NCBI GenBank assembly: GCA_964443725.1
Contig: CAYUDP010000009.1
Location: 1 to 29,341, forward strand
Origin: CAYUDP01 sp964443725
GTDB lineage: Bacteria; Patescibacteriota; Minisyncoccia; Phycocordibacterales; JAKFXT01
Length of the DNA stretch: 29,341 nt
Direction: 5' to 3'
Below are positions 8,028 through 14,849 of this stretch, one piece after another; positions within the stretch are counted from its first letter, which is position 1; the number at the start of each line of letters is the position of its first letter. The notes under the pieces are model-generated. The model saw nothing but the letters and a program-made list of their open reading frames with translations, had not been told where the DNA came from and ran no database searches. Position numbers and translations under genes: made by a program.

Positions 8028-8741
8028 ATGAAAAGGCCAAACCTAAGTCTAAGTATAGATATAGAAGAAGATATCCATAACGTATTGAATTTTTTGGAAT
8101 GTGAGAAAAACCCTCAGATTCTCGATAAGTTTTTACTCCCTGAAGCAAAGGCCTTATTGGGCGAAGATATTTCAAGTGAAGGATTGGAAGAAAAAACCAG
8201 AGCATTTGTCACTAAGTTTTATGAAGACAATGATAGGACTATAAAAAAAGGACTAGAAGAGGCCAAAGTGAATTGGACTAGATTTGATGACGGATATTAT
8301 AGATATGTCGAAGAATTGTTTAATAGTAGGGGGTGGCTAAGCAATGAATATAGAGGAGTGTCATCTATATTTGGTCTGTATCCAAGAGAAATCGATAGAA
8401 AATTATTTTTTTTCCCATATAGATACAATATAGAAAGATTTTCAAACATGATAATAGGGCACGAGATGTTACATTTCATGTTTTTTGATTTTCTATTTGA
8501 TCGTTATCAATTGAGGGAAAATAGTAGGTTGGAGGGTAAATCAGATAATTATATTTGGCAATTATCGGAAGCGTTTAATTCAGCAATTGAGGGTGACCCA
8601 AGATATCAAGATTCTATAGGTATAAAATATGATGTCAGACCATACACGGGACAAGAAGGTATGGTAGCTCTTATAAAAGAACAGATGGCAAAAGAAAAAA
8701 ATATTGGCAAATTACTGGATAAATGGATTATAGGGGCGTGA
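8028..8741 (+). CDS. Putative HExxH zinc metallopeptidase-like protein
   Basis: The 237-residue protein has no signal peptide or membrane helix. Its hallmark is IIGHEMLHFMFFDFL, an HExxH zinc motif at about residues 145-149, followed about 40 residues later by WQLSEAFNSAIEGD, where a Glu could be the third ligand as in gluzincins. Zinc peptidase activity is therefore plausible, but I cannot place it in a named family, and the N-terminal 120 residues are an unrecognised helical region. It stands alone between the flavin operon and the orphan-gene island; the promoter of the next gene begins within ten bases of its stop. Confidence 0.65.
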   Translation: MKRPNLSLSIDIEEDIHNVLNFLECEKNPQILDKFLLPEAKALLGEDISSEGLEEKTRAFVTKFYEDNDRTIKKGLEEAKVNWTRFDDGYYRYVEELFNSRGWLSNEYRGVSSIFGLYPREIDRKLFFFPYRYNIERFSNMIIGHEMLHFMFFDFLFDRYQLRENSRLEGKSDNYIWQLSEAFNSAIEGDPRYQDSIGIKYDVRPYTGQEGMVALIKEQMAKEKNIGKLLDKWIIGA

Positions 8742-8748
8742 TTTCTTG

Positions 8749-8776
8749 TTGACATAATCATGTATTGTGGTATTGT
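8749..8776 (+). promoter_or_regulatory. Promoter TTGACA-16-TATTGT
   Basis: A perfect -35 TTGACA (8749-8754) and a -10 TATTGT (8771-8776) are separated by 16 bases. The predicted start near 8784 gives a short leader carrying the strong Shine-Dalgarno AAAGGAGGTGG (8791 onwards) in front of ATG 8805. Confidence 0.75.
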
Positions 8777-8804
8777 ACCGGTTAGTTCTAAAAGGAGGTG
8801 GGAA

Positions 8805-9134
8805 ATGAAAACTAGTATTTTGGCGGTCTCTGCCGCCCATTTCGTTGTCTGTCAGAAATGTGGCAGGCACGGGAAGGTCGTGACTGCAGATGGCAAGGAG
8901 TTTGACGCTATTGCGGTCAATCATGCGATCAGTGTTGTTCGGGACTTGGTTGCCCTCGGCAAGATATGGAAGGACGAGGTCCCGGAGCTCGAGCGGCAGA
9001 TTCGAGAATCGGGGATCCAGAGTTTTTTGGATCCGGCAGAATTGCCTGCCACCCTGCTCAGGGGGCTGGTCATTTCTTCTGGAGATGAAGACTCCTCGTG
9101 CTCCCTGAGTTCACAGGGGCACACTTTGCAATAG
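8805..9134 (+). CDS. Orphan small protein with CxxC motif (island gene 1)
   Basis: ATG 8805 is chosen over the upstream ATG at 8760 because AAAGGAGGTGG sits just before it and the promoter -10 lies downstream of 8760. The 109-residue product has a CQKCG pair at residues 16-19, a helical middle (NHAISVVRDLVAL, DEVPELERQIRESG) and a polar Ser/Glu-rich tail. It has no signal peptide. A single CxxC pair is not enough for a zinc-ribbon call. Codon use is GC-richer than in the flanking AT-rich genes. It is monocistronic with its own promoter and terminator. Function unknown. Confidence 0.75.
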   Translation: MKTSILAVSAAHFVVCQKCGRHGKVVTADGKEFDAIAVNHAISVVRDLVALGKIWKDEVPELERQIRESGIQSFLDPAELPATLLRGLVISSGDEDSSCSLSSQGHTLQ

Positions 9135-9155
9135 TGCCCCCCGTCGTGGCCGATC

Positions 9156-9187
9156 ATCCGCAGGCTGTCTCTGGCCTGCGGATTTTC
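9156..9187 (+). terminator. Intrinsic terminator of island gene 1
   Basis: Perfect 10-bp stem ATCCGCAGGC/GCCTGCGGAT (9156-9165 with 9174-9183), 8-base loop, then a run of Ts. Confidence 0.88.
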
Positions 9188-9190
9188 TAT

Positions 9191-9217
9191 ATAAAAATTG
9201 GCGCCGATTAGGGCGCC
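9191..9217 (-). terminator. Intrinsic terminator of island gene 2
   Basis: GGCGCC (9200-9205) and GGCGCC (9212-9217) flank a six-base loop. Read on the minus strand the hairpin is followed by AATTTTTATA. It lies back to back with the plus-strand terminator of the converging gene. Confidence 0.75.
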
Positions 9218-9243
9218 TTGATTGAGGGGTTGGTGGTGGCTTT

Positions 9244-9531
9244 TTAGTTCTCAACTTCTTCTTTGTCGAGTATAAGGAAATGGCCGTCCCTCCAACCGAA
9301 GTTCTCTGCGATAATGAAGACGCTTCGCCTTTCTTTTATCTTTTGGGCGACGATTTCGAGAAATCTACCGCGCTTTATGATGTCGCGGTTAGATTCGCGC
9401 CCGTTACTGTACGTGACAGTCCATGGCATCTCTTCGAAATCGACAAGCAGATCTTCCCCGCCGGTTGGACTTTCGAGGTGTATGAATCCGACTTCGAAGT
9501 CGATTGAAACTACTTTGTGTTTAGTTTGCAC
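9244..9531 (-). CDS. Orphan small protein (island gene 2)
   Basis: The 95-residue product is acidic and predicted beta-rich (VVSIDFEVGFIHLESP, FIIAENFGWRDGHFLIL). It has no signal peptide or known motif. The start is a GTG at 9531 preceded by AGGGAG. It resembles its neighbour at 9650-10000 in layout: (V/A)D..xG at the start, SPxxG, a D...MP step, a G turn, then a helix, so the two may be distant paralogues. Promoter candidate on the minus strand: TGGACA with TAGTTT about 17 bases on. Function unknown. Confidence 0.68.
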   Translation of the reverse strand: MQTKHKVVSIDFEVGFIHLESPTGGEDLLVDFEEMPWTVTYSNGRESNRDIIKRGRFLEIVAQKIKERRSVFIIAENFGWRDGHFLILDKEEVEN

Positions 9532-9609
9532 GTCTTTTCTCCCTAGATTGTTTGGAACGGGACTTGTTAAAAACTACTAAAAAGAAGATGTTTTGTCCAG
9601 AATGAATGA

Positions 9610-9637
9610 CGGCCCGCGCACACTGGTGCGCGGGCCG
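9610..9637 (-). terminator. Hairpin after island gene 3
   Basis: A perfect 12-bp GC-rich stem (CGGCCCGCGCAC with its complement) closes on a 4-base loop, twelve bases past the stop of the minus-strand gene ending at 9650. The tail (TCATTCATTC) is only moderately T-rich, so termination may be imperfect. Confidence 0.75.
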
Positions 9638-9649
9638 ATGTATCGGGGG

Positions 9650-10000
9650 TCAGGGCGTTTTCCCTATTGCCGGTGAAGGTTCATTTTCCCAGATCCTCAA
9701 AACATCTAGGGCCTTGGGATCCCTTGTTATTGTGGCGCCATCATCCCTGACCGAGTAGGCCGTCATGTCTATGGTGGCTTTGAGCCCCATAGAGACGTGC
9801 TCGCTGAGAAAAGGAAGGATCTGCTCCGGTTTGTAGACGTTGAGTCTATGGGCGAACCCGTTTGCGACTGTCTCTATATAAACTGGCATGTCGCTTGAGT
9901 CCATTTGGTATATTTGAGGTCCGGTGTCGCTGGGGGATACGAAAAGGATCCCCATTGAGACATCGACCGCGAGGATTTCGAGACGGGCTGATTCTTGCAT
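9650..10000 (-). CDS. Orphan small protein (island gene 3)
   Basis: The ATG at 10000 has AAGGAG six bases upstream, which fixes the start. The 116-residue product lacks a signal peptide and known domain. Alternating hydrophobics near the N terminus (LEILAVDVSMGILFVSP) suggest a beta sheet followed by helices (PEQILPFLSEHV). It looks like a distant relative of the neighbouring 95-residue protein, suggesting local duplication. Own promoter and hairpin terminator; GC-richer than the flanks. Function unknown. Confidence 0.72.
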   Translation of the reverse strand: MQESARLEILAVDVSMGILFVSPSDTGPQIYQMDSSDMPVYIETVANGFAHRLNVYKPEQILPFLSEHVSMGLKATIDMTAYSVRDDGATITRDPKALDVLRIWENEPSPAIGKTP

Positions 10001-10043
10001 TTTGCGCTCCTTGCTATGGTTTTTGGGTACTGCTACTTATAGA

Positions 10044-10071
10044 AATCTATCAGAGTTTGTTTTTTTGTCTA
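10044..10071 (-). promoter_or_regulatory. Promoter TAGACA-16-TAGATT (minus strand)
   Basis: On the minus strand, TAGACA (10066-10071) and TAGATT (10044-10049) are separated by exactly 16 bases, upstream of the Shine-Dalgarno of the gene starting at 10000. Confidence 0.55.
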
Positions 10072-10080
10072 CAATATTTT

Positions 10081-10114
10081 AATGGCCCCACACGCCGGTG
10101 TGTATGGGGCCATT
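10081..10114 (-). terminator. Terminator of island gene 4
   Basis: A 10-bp outer stem AATGGCCCCA/TGGGGCCATT encloses a further CAC/GTG-type inner stem. On the minus strand it is followed by AAAATATTG, giving little U tract, but it lies just past the stop of the gene ending at 10136. Confidence 0.7.
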
Positions 10115-10135
10115 TTCTTGATGGGGGACTTACGT

Positions 10136-10426
10136 TTAGAAATACGCTTTGTCCACGAAGATCGGGTTTTCTGGGAATTCTCGCTTTAGTCCGATTAGGA
10201 CTTCGGCGAGAAGCGTGATGACGAGGTTCACAGCCGAGGCCCACGGTCTTTTTGCTGAAGATCTCGGAACGCGGAGGAACCGGGATTTATCTGCCTCCAT
10301 GGTGTACCCTTGAGATACGATGCGGGGGCAAAATTCCCCCTTTTCCTTCCATATCTCGAGTGTGGTGCTGTGTGGGCCATCGACATGACGAATTCCAGCT
10401 ACGAAGCTAATACATGGAGCGGGCAT
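10136..10426 (-). CDS. Orphan small protein (island gene 4)
   Basis: The 96-residue product begins MPAPCISFVAG with AGGGAG upstream of the ATG at 10426. It contains two Cys, a basic central segment (RFLRVPRSSAKRPW) and a hydrophobic helix (AVNLVITLLAEVLIGL) that could be amphipathic or membrane-associated. I recognise no family. It is monocistronic with a good 16-bp-spacer promoter and a terminator. Confidence 0.68.
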   Translation of the reverse strand: MPAPCISFVAGIRHVDGPHSTTLEIWKEKGEFCPRIVSQGYTMEADKSRFLRVPRSSAKRPWASAVNLVITLLAEVLIGLKREFPENPIFVDKAYF

Positions 10427-10456
10427 GGCTTTCTCCCTGCTGTTTAAACTAAGTGA

Positions 10457-10484
10457 ACATTAACAAAATATCTTATTTTGTCGA
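10457..10484 (-). promoter_or_regulatory. Promoter TCGACA-16-TAATGT (minus strand)
   Basis: Minus-strand -35 TCGACA (10479-10484) and -10 TAATGT (10457-10462) are 16 bases apart and drive the gene starting at 10426. It is divergent from the promoter at 10511. Confidence 0.65.
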
Positions 10485-10510
10485 GGTTACTATTGAATTT
10501 TGATTTTCAG

Positions 10511-10538
10511 TTGACTTTGGGGTTTTTTTTGAGATACT
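10511..10538 (+). promoter_or_regulatory. Promoter TTGACT-16-GATACT
   Basis: TTGACT (10511-10516) and GATACT (10533-10538) have a 16-base spacer. The leader is about 60 bases with GAAGGAG before ATG 10607. Confidence 0.65.
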
Positions 10539-10606
10539 TCGCTCAGTTGTACGCCTAAAAGAGTGGGTCTATTGGCCCTAACCTAAACCTGAAGAAGGAG
10601 ATTTCG

Positions 10607-11113
10607 ATGGCCACCTGTAATCTTCTCCCGGGAACCATTGTTGACATGAGACTTGAGGGGATCAACACCCCATGTCTCGTTGTCAACCAGGAACTCGGGC
10701 TCAAATGGCTGAAAGATGCCATTGCCGATGTTCCGTATTTCCCATATTTCCCCCAAGATTTCTCACTGGAGAGTCATGTCATTGTCCGACTCCTGGGAGA
10801 GGGCATCACGGTCGACGGCATCAGTGACAATGAGCCGAGGGCAATCGCCAAGATCAACTGGATGGCTGGGAAACGTGTACATGCTCGGCCTATTGCCGGT
10901 CCGGATCTGGGGGGCCTTCGGGAATTTCTGTATACGGCCACCCTTATCTCCAAGTTATCTGGACAGGCGGCGGACTGGGGGTTTCTTGTGGATCTCGGTA
11001 TCGTCATATCCTACCTCGCGTGGGCCGAACCCAAGGGTGGAGACTCCACCAGCTTTGAACGCAAATTCATCAAGATGCTCGAGGAGGTCCTGCCCAGGGG
11101 GATCAAGGTCTGA
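10607..11113 (+). CDS. Orphan protein of 168 residues (island gene 5)
   Basis: GAAGAAGGAGAT seven bases before ATG 10607 is a near-consensus Shine-Dalgarno and sets the start. The product is the largest in the island: a beta-rich N-terminal half (LPGTIVDMRLEG, TPCLVVNQELG), aromatic YFPYFPQDF, then helices (LREFLYTATLISKLSG, FERKFIKMLEEVL). No signal peptide, zinc or nucleotide motif is seen. It has its own promoter and terminator. Codons are clearly GC-richer (many CTC, GGG, GCC) than in nearby AT-rich genes. Function unknown. Confidence 0.78.
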   Translation: MATCNLLPGTIVDMRLEGINTPCLVVNQELGLKWLKDAIADVPYFPYFPQDFSLESHVIVRLLGEGITVDGISDNEPRAIAKINWMAGKRVHARPIAGPDLGGLREFLYTATLISKLSGQAADWGFLVDLGIVISYLAWAEPKGGDSTSFERKFIKMLEEVLPRGIKV

Positions 11114-11134
11114 ACGGGTCACGTCCCGCAATTT

Positions 11135-11158
11135 GGTCCGCCGAGAGGCGGACCTTTT
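11135..11158 (+). terminator. Intrinsic terminator of island gene 5
   Basis: Perfect 8-bp stem GGTCCGCC/GGCGGACC with a GAGA tetraloop followed by TTTT. It abuts the stop codon of the converging folB gene. Confidence 0.9.
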
Positions 11159-11502
11159 CACTTATTGCATAGTTCAACTTCTACTTTTGGGGTCCCAGTT
11201 TTCCAGATGTCTGGTTTTGATATGCTTATTTTAACTTTATTTATTTTTTTATCATCGAGAATTCTTTCGGCTATTTGCATAGAAATAGTTTCAAGTAGAT
11301 TCCTATGGGGGCCTAAGATTACATTCTCTGCGATATCACGCATCTTTCTATAATCTATAGTTTCTTCAATTGAGTCATTGTTTGATGCTATTTTGTCCGT
11401 TTCAATTTCAATATTTAGGATGAAGTCTTGGGGTGAAATTTTCTCTTTTTCAGTAAGGCCGTGTATACCTTTAAAAACTAAATTTTCAATTATGATTTTC
11501 AT
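11158..11502 (-). CDS. folB: Dihydroneopterin aldolase (FolB)
   Basis: FolB converts 7,8-dihydroneopterin to 6-hydroxymethyl-7,8-dihydropterin and glycolaldehyde in folate synthesis. The 114-residue protein has the usual short FolB length and pattern: hIENLVFKGIHGLTEKE at the start, QDFILNIEIETD, DYRKMRD, LLETISMQIAERIL and the conserved Lys segment KISISKPDIW. It converges on island gene 5, sharing its hairpin region. No other folate gene is in the window, so it may act in pterin salvage or with distant genes. No Shine-Dalgarno precedes the ATG; instead the 5' leader contains a terminator, suggesting regulated read-through. Confidence 0.88.
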   Translation of the reverse strand: MKIIIENLVFKGIHGLTEKEKISPQDFILNIEIETDKIASNNDSIEETIDYRKMRDIAENVILGPHRNLLETISMQIAERILDDKKINKVKISISKPDIWKTGTPKVEVELCNK

Positions 11503-11522
11503 GTTGGTTGTTTTTTTCCAAT

Positions 11523-11570
11523 AAAAAAGCCCTCATTCTCTGAGGGTTAACAAAATTTACCCCCCAGAGA
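11523..11570 (-). promoter_or_regulatory. Attenuator-like terminator/antiterminator in the folB leader
   Basis: On the minus strand a perfect intrinsic terminator, CCCTCA-GAGAA-TGAGGG then CTTTTTT (11523-11546), lies about 20 bases before the folB ATG. A competing hairpin pairs TCTCTGGGGGGT (11559-11570) with ACCCTCAGAGA (11537-11547), about ten contiguous pairs that consume the terminator's left arm. A second TCTCTGA copy (11573 onwards), containing the stop codon of a short upstream ORF, can also pair with TCAGAGA. The arrangement is that of transcription attenuation; the signal is unknown. Confidence 0.6.
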
Positions 11571-11572
11571 GT

Positions 11573-11638
11573 TCAGAGAGTCTTTGAGGTAAAACCAGAC
11601 CAAGTAGAAATACGACCATTCATTAACATAGTACCCAT
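11573..11638 (-). CDS. Possible leader peptide upstream of folB (16-21 residues)
   Basis: A short minus-strand ORF runs from ATG 11638 (or, more likely given the promoter, ATG 11629 or 11623) to TGA 11573-11575. The common part reads MNGRISTWSGFTSKTL. Its stop codon lies within the first of two CTCTCTG repeats that compete with the terminator, as expected of a leader peptide whose translation sets attenuation. No clear regulatory codon run is present (Ser and Thr are frequent, one Trp). Coding status is unproven. Confidence 0.4.
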   Translation of the reverse strand: MGTMLMNGRISTWSGFTSKTL

Positions 11639-11666
11639 ATGTTATATCTTTATTTTTTTTAGTCAA
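11639..11666 (-). promoter_or_regulatory. Promoter TTGACT-16-TAACAT for the folB leader
   Basis: Minus-strand TTGACT (11661-11666) and TAACAT (11639-11644) with a 16-base spacer place the start near 11632, about 130 bases before folB. Confidence 0.6.
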
Positions 11667-11705
11667 AAATTTTTAAAAAAGTGACTTTTTTGTCTTATCT
11701 AATGT

Positions 11706-11711
11706 TATAAT
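11706..11711 (+). promoter_or_regulatory. Consensus -10 box before the beta-helix protein
   Basis: TATAAT ends 12 bases before ATG 11724, so the 5' leader would be about six bases, too short for a Shine-Dalgarno. A weak -35 (GTGACT, 11681-11686) is too distant. Confidence 0.55.
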
Positions 11712-11723
11712 TCGAATAATCAG

Positions 11724-13826
11724 ATGCAGGTTATTAAATTTATTCTGTCAATCGCGTTTGTTGTTGGGATAATAGTCTTGGCCTTTTTCTACTTAAACCA
11801 AGAATACATACCTGTTGATCTGAGAAACACCATATCTCAGATAACAAACCAAGAAACTATAACCACAAAAGTATCAGAAGATAATACATCCGAAAACACA
11901 ATAAATTATGACTATGGATATGCAAGAAAAACAGACAAATCAAAATACCAAGAAAAATATACCATTCCAGACAATAAGGTCTCAACCAGTGTAAAAGTAG
12001 AAACTGAAAAAAGTAAAACAATTCCTAATCCATTAAACATCGTCTGGAATACAGTTTTAGGAAGTAAAGATAATACCCCACCTTCCTCTCCATCCAGTCT
12101 TGCTTCATCTGAAACTAATAAAACAACAACTCCATCAGGTAGCTCCATTACTAACCTTGTCTATACTCCGATAATGGGAGGTGGAGGGGGTGGGGGAAGT
12201 TATGTGCCGACCACTCCTCCCACTACCTCATCTGGATCATCTTTGCCGGAGACTCCTGTTTATTCATACACATACCTAAGACAGATATATGTTGACCAAT
12301 CAAATCCTTCCGCAAGTGATAGTAATGATGGTAGTGCCTCTCACCCATTTAAGACTATAAGTAAAGCCATGACCGTATTGAGATCGGGGGACGAGGTGAT
12401 TATAGGTCCTGGTACATATAGGGAGAGAGTGACTTTGCCGGCCATAACTTGGGGGAGTGAAAATACTATGATTAGAGGAGAGTCTCCATTTACAGCACTG
12501 ATAAAAGGTTCTGTGTTGGTGGGTAGTTGGGTGCCAGTAAATTCTGATACGTATTACACCGATTGGTCATCTGGGGTTGAGCCGGAACAGGTTTTTCGCG
12601 GTGGTGTTTCTCTACAGCAAATAGGGGGAGATTTTGATGGAGACTTTCCGTCAAATCCTAATCATATTTTATTTAAAACAACGAGCGGTTTGTCTCATGT
12701 TTGGCCTGGGAGAATAAGTGGGGATAAAGATTCTTTGATTCCAGATTCATTTACTTATGACAAGGCGACTAAGAGGATTTATATCAGATTGTCATCCGCT
12801 TTGGGCGCTGGAGAGAATCTTGAAGTGAGCGATAAGTTATATACATTGGATTCGACGAATGCTAAAAATGTCACAATAAAAGATTTGGCTTTTAAACACT
12901 CAAATACGACTCATTGGGCAAGGCATGCGGCACTTCATATGATAGGGACGAATATTACACTTGATCATTTGGATATAAGGGATACTGATGGGTATTGTGT
13001 AAACCTCTACGGCGATAATAATTCTATTGTCAATTCTACACTCGATTCTTGTGGTCAGGCTGGTATAAATGCTGGGGGTAATAATGTCTTAATAAGCGGG
13101 AATTATATAACAAACGCTAATACGAGGGGATTTGGAAAGAGCTGGGAGGCTGGTGGGATGAAAATCGTTGGTGGTACTAAACTTGTAAATTCAACTATTT
13201 CAAATAACACAATTGTATACAATCATGGTTATGGGATTTGGTTTGATTGGCAGGAGCACGATGACTTGGTTAAAAATAATATATGTTCATATAATGAGGG
13301 CCATGGAATACATATAGAGGCATCTCAAAATGTGACATTGGATGGGAATTTCACATATGGCAATGGACAGCGTGGGATTTACTACCTTGAAAGTACTGGT
13401 GGAGTTATAAAAAACAATCTTACAATCAGAAATGTTTTAGAAGGCATAGCTATTGCTGATGGCACCAGATCCTCCCCAACAAATTCGTGGATGTATCCAT
13501 ATAACAACTCGGCGAGTGGAAATATATCAGGATGGAATGGATATACTGGACTTAGACTGCAACTTGTTTTGCCTGGTAAGTTATATAACAATACTTCAGA
13601 CAATAATATTTTCTATCACAATGAATTTTTGCCACGTTTTATGTACGGTCTTTTTACAAGTTCAGCAAACCCATATTATCAAGGGTTAACTGGTTGGAGA
13701 GCCACATCATCTCAAGATATGAACTCTCAGGAGTATAAGATGGACATGCCGTCCTCTATAAGTTCAGACATTGCGGCAAAGCTTCTAATATCTACCTCAA
13801 CTTTATGGGCAACTCTCTATAGATAG
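11724..13826 (+). CDS. Membrane-anchored right-handed beta-helix protein (putative polysaccharide-active)
   Basis: The 700-residue protein has an N-terminal membrane helix (about residues 5-23), a Thr/Ser/Lys/Asn-rich linker, the motif PLNIVWNTVLGSKD near residue 100, and YTPIMGGGGGGGS near 150. From residue about 190 a pectate-lyase-like domain starts (IYVDQSNPSASDSNDGSASH, PFKTISKAM, GDEVIIGPGTYRE; DUF1565/Beta_helix type) and continues as repeated strands (NVTIKDLAFKHSN, NNSIVNSTLDSCGQ, GIWFDWQEHDDLVKNN). Such domains bind or cleave uronic-acid polysaccharides, but no catalytic residues can be assigned here. Its N-terminal module recurs in the proteins at 26330 and 28776. CapA-family gene follows 34 bases downstream. 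Confidence 0.82.
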   Translation: MQVIKFILSIAFVVGIIVLAFFYLNQEYIPVDLRNTISQITNQETITTKVSEDNTSENTINYDYGYARKTDKSKYQEKYTIPDNKVSTSVKVETEKSKTIPNPLNIVWNTVLGSKDNTPPSSPSSLASSETNKTTTPSGSSITNLVYTPIMGGGGGGGSYVPTTPPTTSSGSSLPETPVYSYTYLRQIYVDQSNPSASDSNDGSASHPFKTISKAMTVLRSGDEVIIGPGTYRERVTLPAITWGSENTMIRGESPFTALIKGSVLVGSWVPVNSDTYYTDWSSGVEPEQVFRGGVSLQQIGGDFDGDFPSNPNHILFKTTSGLSHVWPGRISGDKDSLIPDSFTYDKATKRIYIRLSSALGAGENLEVSDKLYTLDSTNAKNVTIKDLAFKHSNTTHWARHAALHMIGTNITLDHLDIRDTDGYCVNLYGDNNSIVNSTLDSCGQAGINAGGNNVLISGNYITNANTRGFGKSWEAGGMKIVGGTKLVNSTISNNTIVYNHGYGIWFDWQEHDDLVKNNICSYNEGHGIHIEASQNVTLDGNFTYGNGQRGIYYLESTGGVIKNNLTIRNVLEGIAIADGTRSSPTNSWMYPYNNSASGNISGWNGYTGLRLQLVLPGKLYNNTSDNNIFYHNEFLPRFMYGLFTSSANPYYQGLTGWRATSSQDMNSQEYKMDMPSSISSDIAAKLLISTSTLWATLYR
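11779..11932 (+). repeat. 154-bp identical block, copy 1
   Basis: Every base from 11779 to 11932 equals 26385-26538. It encodes the end of the membrane helix and the start of the linker (FFYLNQEYIPVDLRNTISQI onward). Sequences on both sides differ markedly between the two genes. Confidence 0.97.
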
Positions 13827-13839
13827 TGCTCTAAATGTA

Positions 13840-13845
13840 TATAAT
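13840..13845 (+). promoter_or_regulatory. Consensus -10 box before the CapA-like gene
   Basis: TATAAT ends 15 bases before ATG 13861, giving a leader of about eight A-rich bases. The gene may thus be transcribed independently of the beta-helix gene. Confidence 0.5.
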
Positions 13846-13860
13846 GTAGTATAAAAGAAA

Positions 13861-14844
13861 ATGAAAGCATTTGTTAAAAATGTATTTGCTGTTTTTCTGT
13901 TATCAACGGCAGTTGTATATTCGTATAAGAATTATTTCAGTCTTTTATCATATGTGGAAGATAGTCAGACTATAACATTTCCGACTTTTGATATACCAGT
14001 ACAGGCGAGTGCAATAGGCAGTAGTGCAAAAATAATTTTTGTTGGAGATATGATGTTTGATAGATCGATACGTGGAAAAACAAATAAGTTTGGTGGGGAT
14101 TATGTTTTCTCTTGCATAAAAGACACTCTCTCTGGTGCTGATTTGGTCGTGGCAAACCTAGAAGGTCCAATTACTCCTTATGAATCTATAAGTGTTGGGA
14201 GTATTCCTGGAGAACCAAATAATTACGTTTTTACATTTCCAACTTCAACTGGGGAGACACTATTTAATAACAATATAAAATTGGTGAATTTAGGAAATAA
14301 TCACATATTAAATTTCGGTTATGGCGGAGTAGTTAGCACTAAAGAATATTTGGACAAGGCTGGGGTAAGGTATTTTGGAGATCCAGAGGGGGTTAGGGTA
14401 GCAAATGAAGAAGTAAATGGTATATCTTTTTCTTTTATAAACTATAATGAATTTTCAAAAGAAGGCGATAACGCTGCGAGTACAACCATCGATCAGATAA
14501 TCGCTTACAAAAAGATGGGGCGTCTTCCAATTGTTTTTACTCATTGGGGGGTTGAGTATGCTACAAGCTCAAACGAGTACCAAAGGTATCTTGGACACCT
14601 GTTTGTTGATAGTGGGGCAGTACTTGTGATTGGTACTCATCCTCATGTAGTTGAAGAGAGCGAAGTGTATAAGGGTGTCCCGATATACTACTCTTTGGGT
14701 AATTTTATTTTTGACCAATATTTTAGTGATGAGGTGAAAAATGGGGAAATTGTTGAAGTGGGATTCAATAATTTCAGAGTAAAGGATATAAAAGAATCAA
14801 AAGTTTATCTAAATAAAGACGGTAAGACTTGTCTGAATAAATAA
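13861..14844 (+). CDS. CapA-family (poly-gamma-glutamate synthesis type) metallophosphatase
   Basis: The 327-residue protein has an N-terminal signal anchor (AVFLLSTAVVYSYKNYF) and an extracytoplasmic PGA_cap (PF09587) domain with all family motifs: IIFVGDMMFDR (metal Asp), VVANLEGPIT (Asn-Glu), LVNLGNNHILNFG (NNH), VFTHWGVEY and VIGTHPHVVE (metal His), then YYSLGNFIFDQY. Related proteins take part in poly-gamma-glutamate capsule export and other surface polymer handling, with a calcineurin-like metal centre. Full-length, no defects seen. Lying next to a surface beta-helix protein, a role in envelope polymer metabolism is likely; the exact substrate is unknown. Confidence 0.9.
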   Translation: MKAFVKNVFAVFLLSTAVVYSYKNYFSLLSYVEDSQTITFPTFDIPVQASAIGSSAKIIFVGDMMFDRSIRGKTNKFGGDYVFSCIKDTLSGADLVVANLEGPITPYESISVGSIPGEPNNYVFTFPTSTGETLFNNNIKLVNLGNNHILNFGYGGVVSTKEYLDKAGVRYFGDPEGVRVANEEVNGISFSFINYNEFSKEGDNAASTTIDQIIAYKKMGRLPIVFTHWGVEYATSSNEYQRYLGHLFVDSGAVLVIGTHPHVVEESEVYKGVPIYYSLGNFIFDQYFSDEVKNGEIVEVGFNNFRVKDIKESKVYLNKDGKTCLNK

Positions 14845-14849
14845 AATGA

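Noticed and set aside
9263..10218. Plus-strand ORFs at 9263-9580, 9280-9507 and 9862-10218
   Set aside because: They overlap minus-strand genes that have promoters, Shine-Dalgarno sequences and terminators; the plus-strand frames lack these.
8742..11160. Integron-like gene cassette array
   Set aside because: The hairpins between genes share no common attC-like sequence, genes alternate in orientation with their own promoters, and no integrase is present in the window.
10716..11234. Plus-strand ORF of 172 codons overlapping island gene 5
   Set aside because: Out-of-frame shadow with Ser/Arg-rich composition; it runs through the terminator and into folB.
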